A stretch of DNA of 9,268 bases from positions 1 to 9,268 of the forward strand of contig JALOSH010000063.1 in assembly GCA_025458545.1 (NCBI GenBank). Reading direction: 5' to 3'. The notes below the pieces were generated by a model. It did no database searches. It saw only the letters and a list, made by a program, of their open reading frames with translations, and was not told where the DNA came from. How positions within the stretch are numbered: the stretch's first letter is position 1; each line of letters begins with the position of its first letter. This DNA is from Hydrogenophaga sp. (GTDB lineage: Bacteria > Pseudomonadota > Gammaproteobacteria > Burkholderiales > Burkholderiaceae). Made by a program: the position numbers and the translations under genes. Of the stretch, positions 6,891-9,268 are shown in pieces.

Positions 6891-7385
6891 ATGTTCCAAC
6901 ACAGCCTCAAACACGGCTCTTGTGCACTGGCACTGTGCCTGCCCTTGCTCGCCTCGGCCCAGTCGCTGACCCTGTCCTGTGACGGCAATGGCACCGTGGC
7001 GGCCACGCAAACCACCACGGTCAATCAGATCGAACTCAACCGCAAGGACCACCACCCCCACAACCAGCTGGGTGTGGTGCAAACGCAGACCCGCCGCCCG
7101 TTCACCGGCAACGGCACGGTGGAAATTTCGTCAGGCACCGGCCGCATGCGCATCCCCGAGCCCATGGTGCCGGCGCTGATGAGCGGTGACACCGGCGGCT
7201 GGTACCCCATCGACAGCCTGTTCATGAACGACCGGGAAATCACCGGCGTGGTGCACATCAACTTCCTCAACCAGCCCAAGATGCGCATCGACCGCATGAC
7301 GGGCAAGCTCACGCTCGCCGGCGGCTTGAGCGAGTTCGCCGCCAACTGCGGCGCGGTGGACGCCAGCGCCAAGCCCAAGTTCTGA
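6891..7385 (+). CDS. Small exported protein of unknown function
   Basis: The 164-aa product begins with a clear signal peptide: basic start MFQHSLKHGS, a hydrophobic core CALALCLPLL, and a probable cut after ASA (residue 23). The mature chain of about 141 residues has just two Cys, Cys30 near the start and Cys153 near the end, well placed for one disulfide in the periplasm. It contains two similar stretches, CDGNGTVAA (30-38) and FTGNGTVEI (71-79), and ends with VHINFLNQPKMRIDRMTG (121-138) and LSEFAANCGAVDASAKPKF. The start-to-end Cys arrangement with an IDR-x-TG strand recalls small exported beta-rich hypothetical proteins of Burkholderiales, but I assign no function. AGGAG (6878-6882) lies 8 nt before the ATG at 6891. 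The frame is open further upstream, but that part overlaps the CPBP gene and is not coding-like. It follows the two protease genes by 70 nt and could be a partner or substrate, or independent. Confidence 0.82.
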   Translation: MFQHSLKHGSCALALCLPLLASAQSLTLSCDGNGTVAATQTTTVNQIELNRKDHHPHNQLGVVQTQTRRPFTGNGTVEISSGTGRMRIPEPMVPALMSGDTGGWYPIDSLFMNDREITGVVHINFLNQPKMRIDRMTGKLTLAGGLSEFAANCGAVDASAKPKF

Positions 7386-7396
7386 GGGGCTCAGGT

Positions 7397-7413
7397 GGCC
7401 GGCAATGCTGGCC
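7397..7413. terminator. Stem-loop between convergent genes, possible bidirectional terminator
   Basis: GGCCGGC and GCTGGCC pair over seven positions (one G-U on the plus-strand transcript) around the loop AAT. It lies 12 nt after the stop of the exported protein and 20 nt past the stop of the convergent permease. No T run follows on either strand, so it may act with Rho or mainly protect 3' ends. Confidence 0.38.
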
Positions 7414-7432
7414 TTGGTGGCTGGGGCTTGAA

Positions 7433-9268
7433 TCAACCCCCGCTGCGCAGCAGCATCGCCGGGTTCAGCCGCATCTGCGCCAGCAGGTAGCGCGCACCCA
7501 GACCCAGGCTCAGCGCACTCACGCCCGCAGCGGTGAGCAGCCCGGTCCAGTACAGGCCGACGGGGCTCATGTCCAGCCGCCACTGCAGCAGCGCGGTGGC
7601 CAGCGCACTGCCCGCCAGCAGCGCAAAGCCGCCGGTCACCGTGGCCAGCAACACGTATTCCCACACCAGCACGCGCCTCAGCAGCGAATGGCGCGCACCC
7701 AGCGCGTGCATCACCGTGGCGTCGTAGAGCTGGCGGCTGCGGCTGGCGGCCACCACGCTGGCCAGCACCAGCAGGCTCGCGGCCAGGCACACGCCGGCCA
7801 CCACCGCGAGCCCGCCGCTGGCGCGGCCCATGAGGGCGCGGGTTTCGCGCAACATCGATTCGGTGCGTGCGGTGGCGATGTTGGGCGCGGCGGCGGCCAG
7901 CCGGTCTTGCGCGTCGAGCGTGCCGTCGGGCGGCATCCAGGCCGCGCCCACGTGGCGGGTGATGAAGGGGTCCAGCACGCCGTCGCTGAAGATGGCTTCC
8001 AGCCACAGGCGCGACTGCATTCGCCGCTGGCTGTAGATGGCGCTCAGCTGGGCCTCTACCGGCGTGCCCATGATCTCGAAGCGCAGCCGGTCGCCCACCT
8101 GCAGGCCGAGCTGGTCGGCCTCGCGGTCTTCCATCGCCACCAGCGGTGCGCCCGCGTGGTCCAGCGGCCACCAGGCGCCGCGGTCGATCACCACATCGTC
8201 GAAATTGCCGCTGCGGTTGCTGAGCTTGTGTTCGTCGCGCGATTCGCGGGCGCGCTCGCCGTCATCGCTTTCCATCAGCGCCACGCCGTTCACCGCCACC
8301 AGCCGTCCCAGCACCAGCGGCGCGGTCTTCACCGCATGCAGGCCGGGCGAGGCCTGGAGCGTCTCGCGCAGCAGCTCGATCTGCTCGGTCTGCACGTCGT
8401 AGAACACCAGGGCCGGTGCCTGCTCGGGCACGGTGTCGTTCACCGTGCGCAGCAGCGTCATCACCACCAGGGTGCAGGCCACCAGCAGGGTGAGCGCCGA
8501 GCCGAGGGACAGCAGCGCGGTGCGCAGCGGCGAATGGGGTTGCTGCAACCCGGCCAGCGCCAGTTGCAGCGGCAAGGGCAGGGCGGCGTGGTGCTGCAGG
8601 CGCGCGGCGAGGCGGCGCAGGCCGCGTGTGGAGAGGTCGAGCACGCCCAGCAGCGCGGCGGTGGTCAGCACGAATGCGAGACCAAAGCGCGGATCGGGCA
8701 GCACCGCCACCAGCAGCGCCAGCGTGGCGCCCGCCACGGCGGCGGTGAACCACAGCGCGCGGCGCGGCGTGTGCAGGGCTTGGCCCTCCACGCCGCGAAA
8801 CAGCGCGGCCGGGCTGACCGACAAGGCCCGCCCCAGGGCGGGCAGCGAAAACGCCAGCGCCGTCAATACGCCAAACACCAGCGCCACCAGCGCCGGTGCC
8901 CACAGGCTTTTCAGCAGCAGGGTCACCGGCAGCTTGTCGGCCGCCAGCTGCGCCCCGGCCAGCGCCAGCCCCAGGCCCAGCAGCACGCCCACCGCCAGCA
9001 GCAAGATTTGCAGCAACACAAAAGCGGCCAGCCGCCGGTCGCGCAGGCCCAGTGCGCGCAGCGTGGCCAGGCTGGTCAACTTGCCCTGCAGGTAGGCCTG
9101 CACGCTGTTGAACACACCCAGCCCGCCAATGAACAGCGCGGAAAAGCCGATCAGCAGCAGGCCCGAGCCGATCTGCCCCAGCACCTCGGCCATGCGGTCG
9201 CTGCGCTCGTCGAAGCTGCGGGTTTCGGCGTCGAGCGTGGGGAAGGTTTTCACGAAGCTGTCGCGCCA
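7433..9268 (-). CDS. ABC transporter permease, FtsX/MacB-type (YbbP-like), N-terminus cut by window edge
   Basis: The visible 611 residues are the C-terminal three-quarters or so of an inner-membrane permease with two FtsX-type domains; E. coli YbbP, the closest style match, has about 800 residues. Numbering from the first visible codon: a periplasmic tail (WRDSF to about 30), helices near 33-56, 81-106 and 122-144 of the first FtsX domain, two linking helices (172-191, 194-211), a helix 251-273, a large periplasmic domain (about 275-480), then the second FtsX domain (486-507, 533-561, 570-596). Each domain has a cytoplasmic coupling stretch: LATLRALGLRDRRL and DATVMHALGARHSLLRRV. Such proteins work with a LolD/YbbA-like ATPase and move or release envelope substrates rather than importing nutrients. 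No ATPase is visible; it would be expected upstream, past 9268. A GTG at 9253 is not the start, because five more in-frame codons continue to the edge. The protein ends in LLRSGG, and the gene converges on the exported-protein gene. Confidence 0.9.
   Translation of the reverse strand, partial: WRDSFVKTFPTLDAETRSFDERSDRMAEVLGQIGSGLLLIGFSALFIGGLGVFNSVQAYLQGKLTSLATLRALGLRDRRLAAFVLLQILLLAVGVLLGLGLALAGAQLAADKLPVTLLLKSLWAPALVALVFGVLTALAFSLPALGRALSVSPAALFRGVEGQALHTPRRALWFTAAVAGATLALLVAVLPDPRFGLAFVLTTAALLGVLDLSTRGLRRLAARLQHHAALPLPLQLALAGLQQPHSPLRTALLSLGSALTLLVACTLVVMTLLRTVNDTVPEQAPALVFYDVQTEQIELLRETLQASPGLHAVKTAPLVLGRLVAVNGVALMESDDGERARESRDEHKLSNRSGNFDDVVIDRGAWWPLDHAGAPLVAMEDREADQLGLQVGDRLRFEIMGTPVEAQLSAIYSQRRMQSRLWLEAIFSDGVLDPFITRHVGAAWMPPDGTLDAQDRLAAAAPNIATARTESMLRETRALMGRASGGLAVVAGVCLAASLLVLASVVAASRSRQLYDATVMHALGARHSLLRRVLVWEYVLLATVTGGFALLAGSALATALLQWRLDMSPVGLYWTGLLTAAGVSALSLGLGARYLLAQMRLNPAMLLRSGG

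Noticed and set aside
7423..7440. GGGG...CCCC inverted repeat with inner TTGA/TCAA across the permease stop codon
   Set aside because: The arms are interrupted by a bulge, there is no T run, and it overlaps the coding end; the adjacent 7397-7413 hairpin is the better candidate.
8433..9095. 220-codon plus-strand open frame opposite the ABC permease
   Set aside because: Ser/Arg/Ala-rich antisense shadow of a permease with well-placed membrane helices.

Overview
The window is about two-thirds GC with strongly GC-ending codons. The gene content (MscS-type channel with a periplasmic N-terminal domain, YwrD-like gamma-glutamyltransferase, exported tricorn-like protease, YbbP-like permease) fits a Gram-negative betaproteobacterium, most likely Burkholderiales/Comamonadaceae. 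That placement is inferred from protein style and codon use, not from a marker gene. I see no rRNA, tRNA, CRISPR array or insertion sequence; the region looks like ordinary chromosome.

Left arm, minus strand: a large mechanosensitive channel gene (2613 to 946) is followed in the same direction, after a 190-nt gap, by a gamma-glutamyltransferase-family gene that starts at 755 and runs off the left edge. The gap carries a small plus-strand reading frame (802-933) with coding-like composition that may be an undescribed 39-43 aa protein.

Centre, plus strand: a 116-nt divergent promoter region (2614-2729) separates the channel from a three-gene run. A 1094-aa secreted tricorn-type S41 protease is followed by a CPBP-family membrane protease whose GTG start overlaps the protease stop by four bases. 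After 70 nt comes a 164-aa exported protein of unknown function. A short hairpin with a T6 tract lies just upstream of that third gene and may terminate or attenuate transcription into it.

Right arm, minus strand: a convergent gene for a two-domain FtsX/MacB-type ABC permease of the YbbP group ends at 7433 and is cut at its N-terminus by the right edge. A 17-nt hairpin lies in the convergent gap.

The most interesting unit is the translationally coupled pair of proteases, one predicted periplasmic and one in the inner membrane, next to an exported protein of unknown function. It may be an envelope proteolysis module, but that is an inference from arrangement only.
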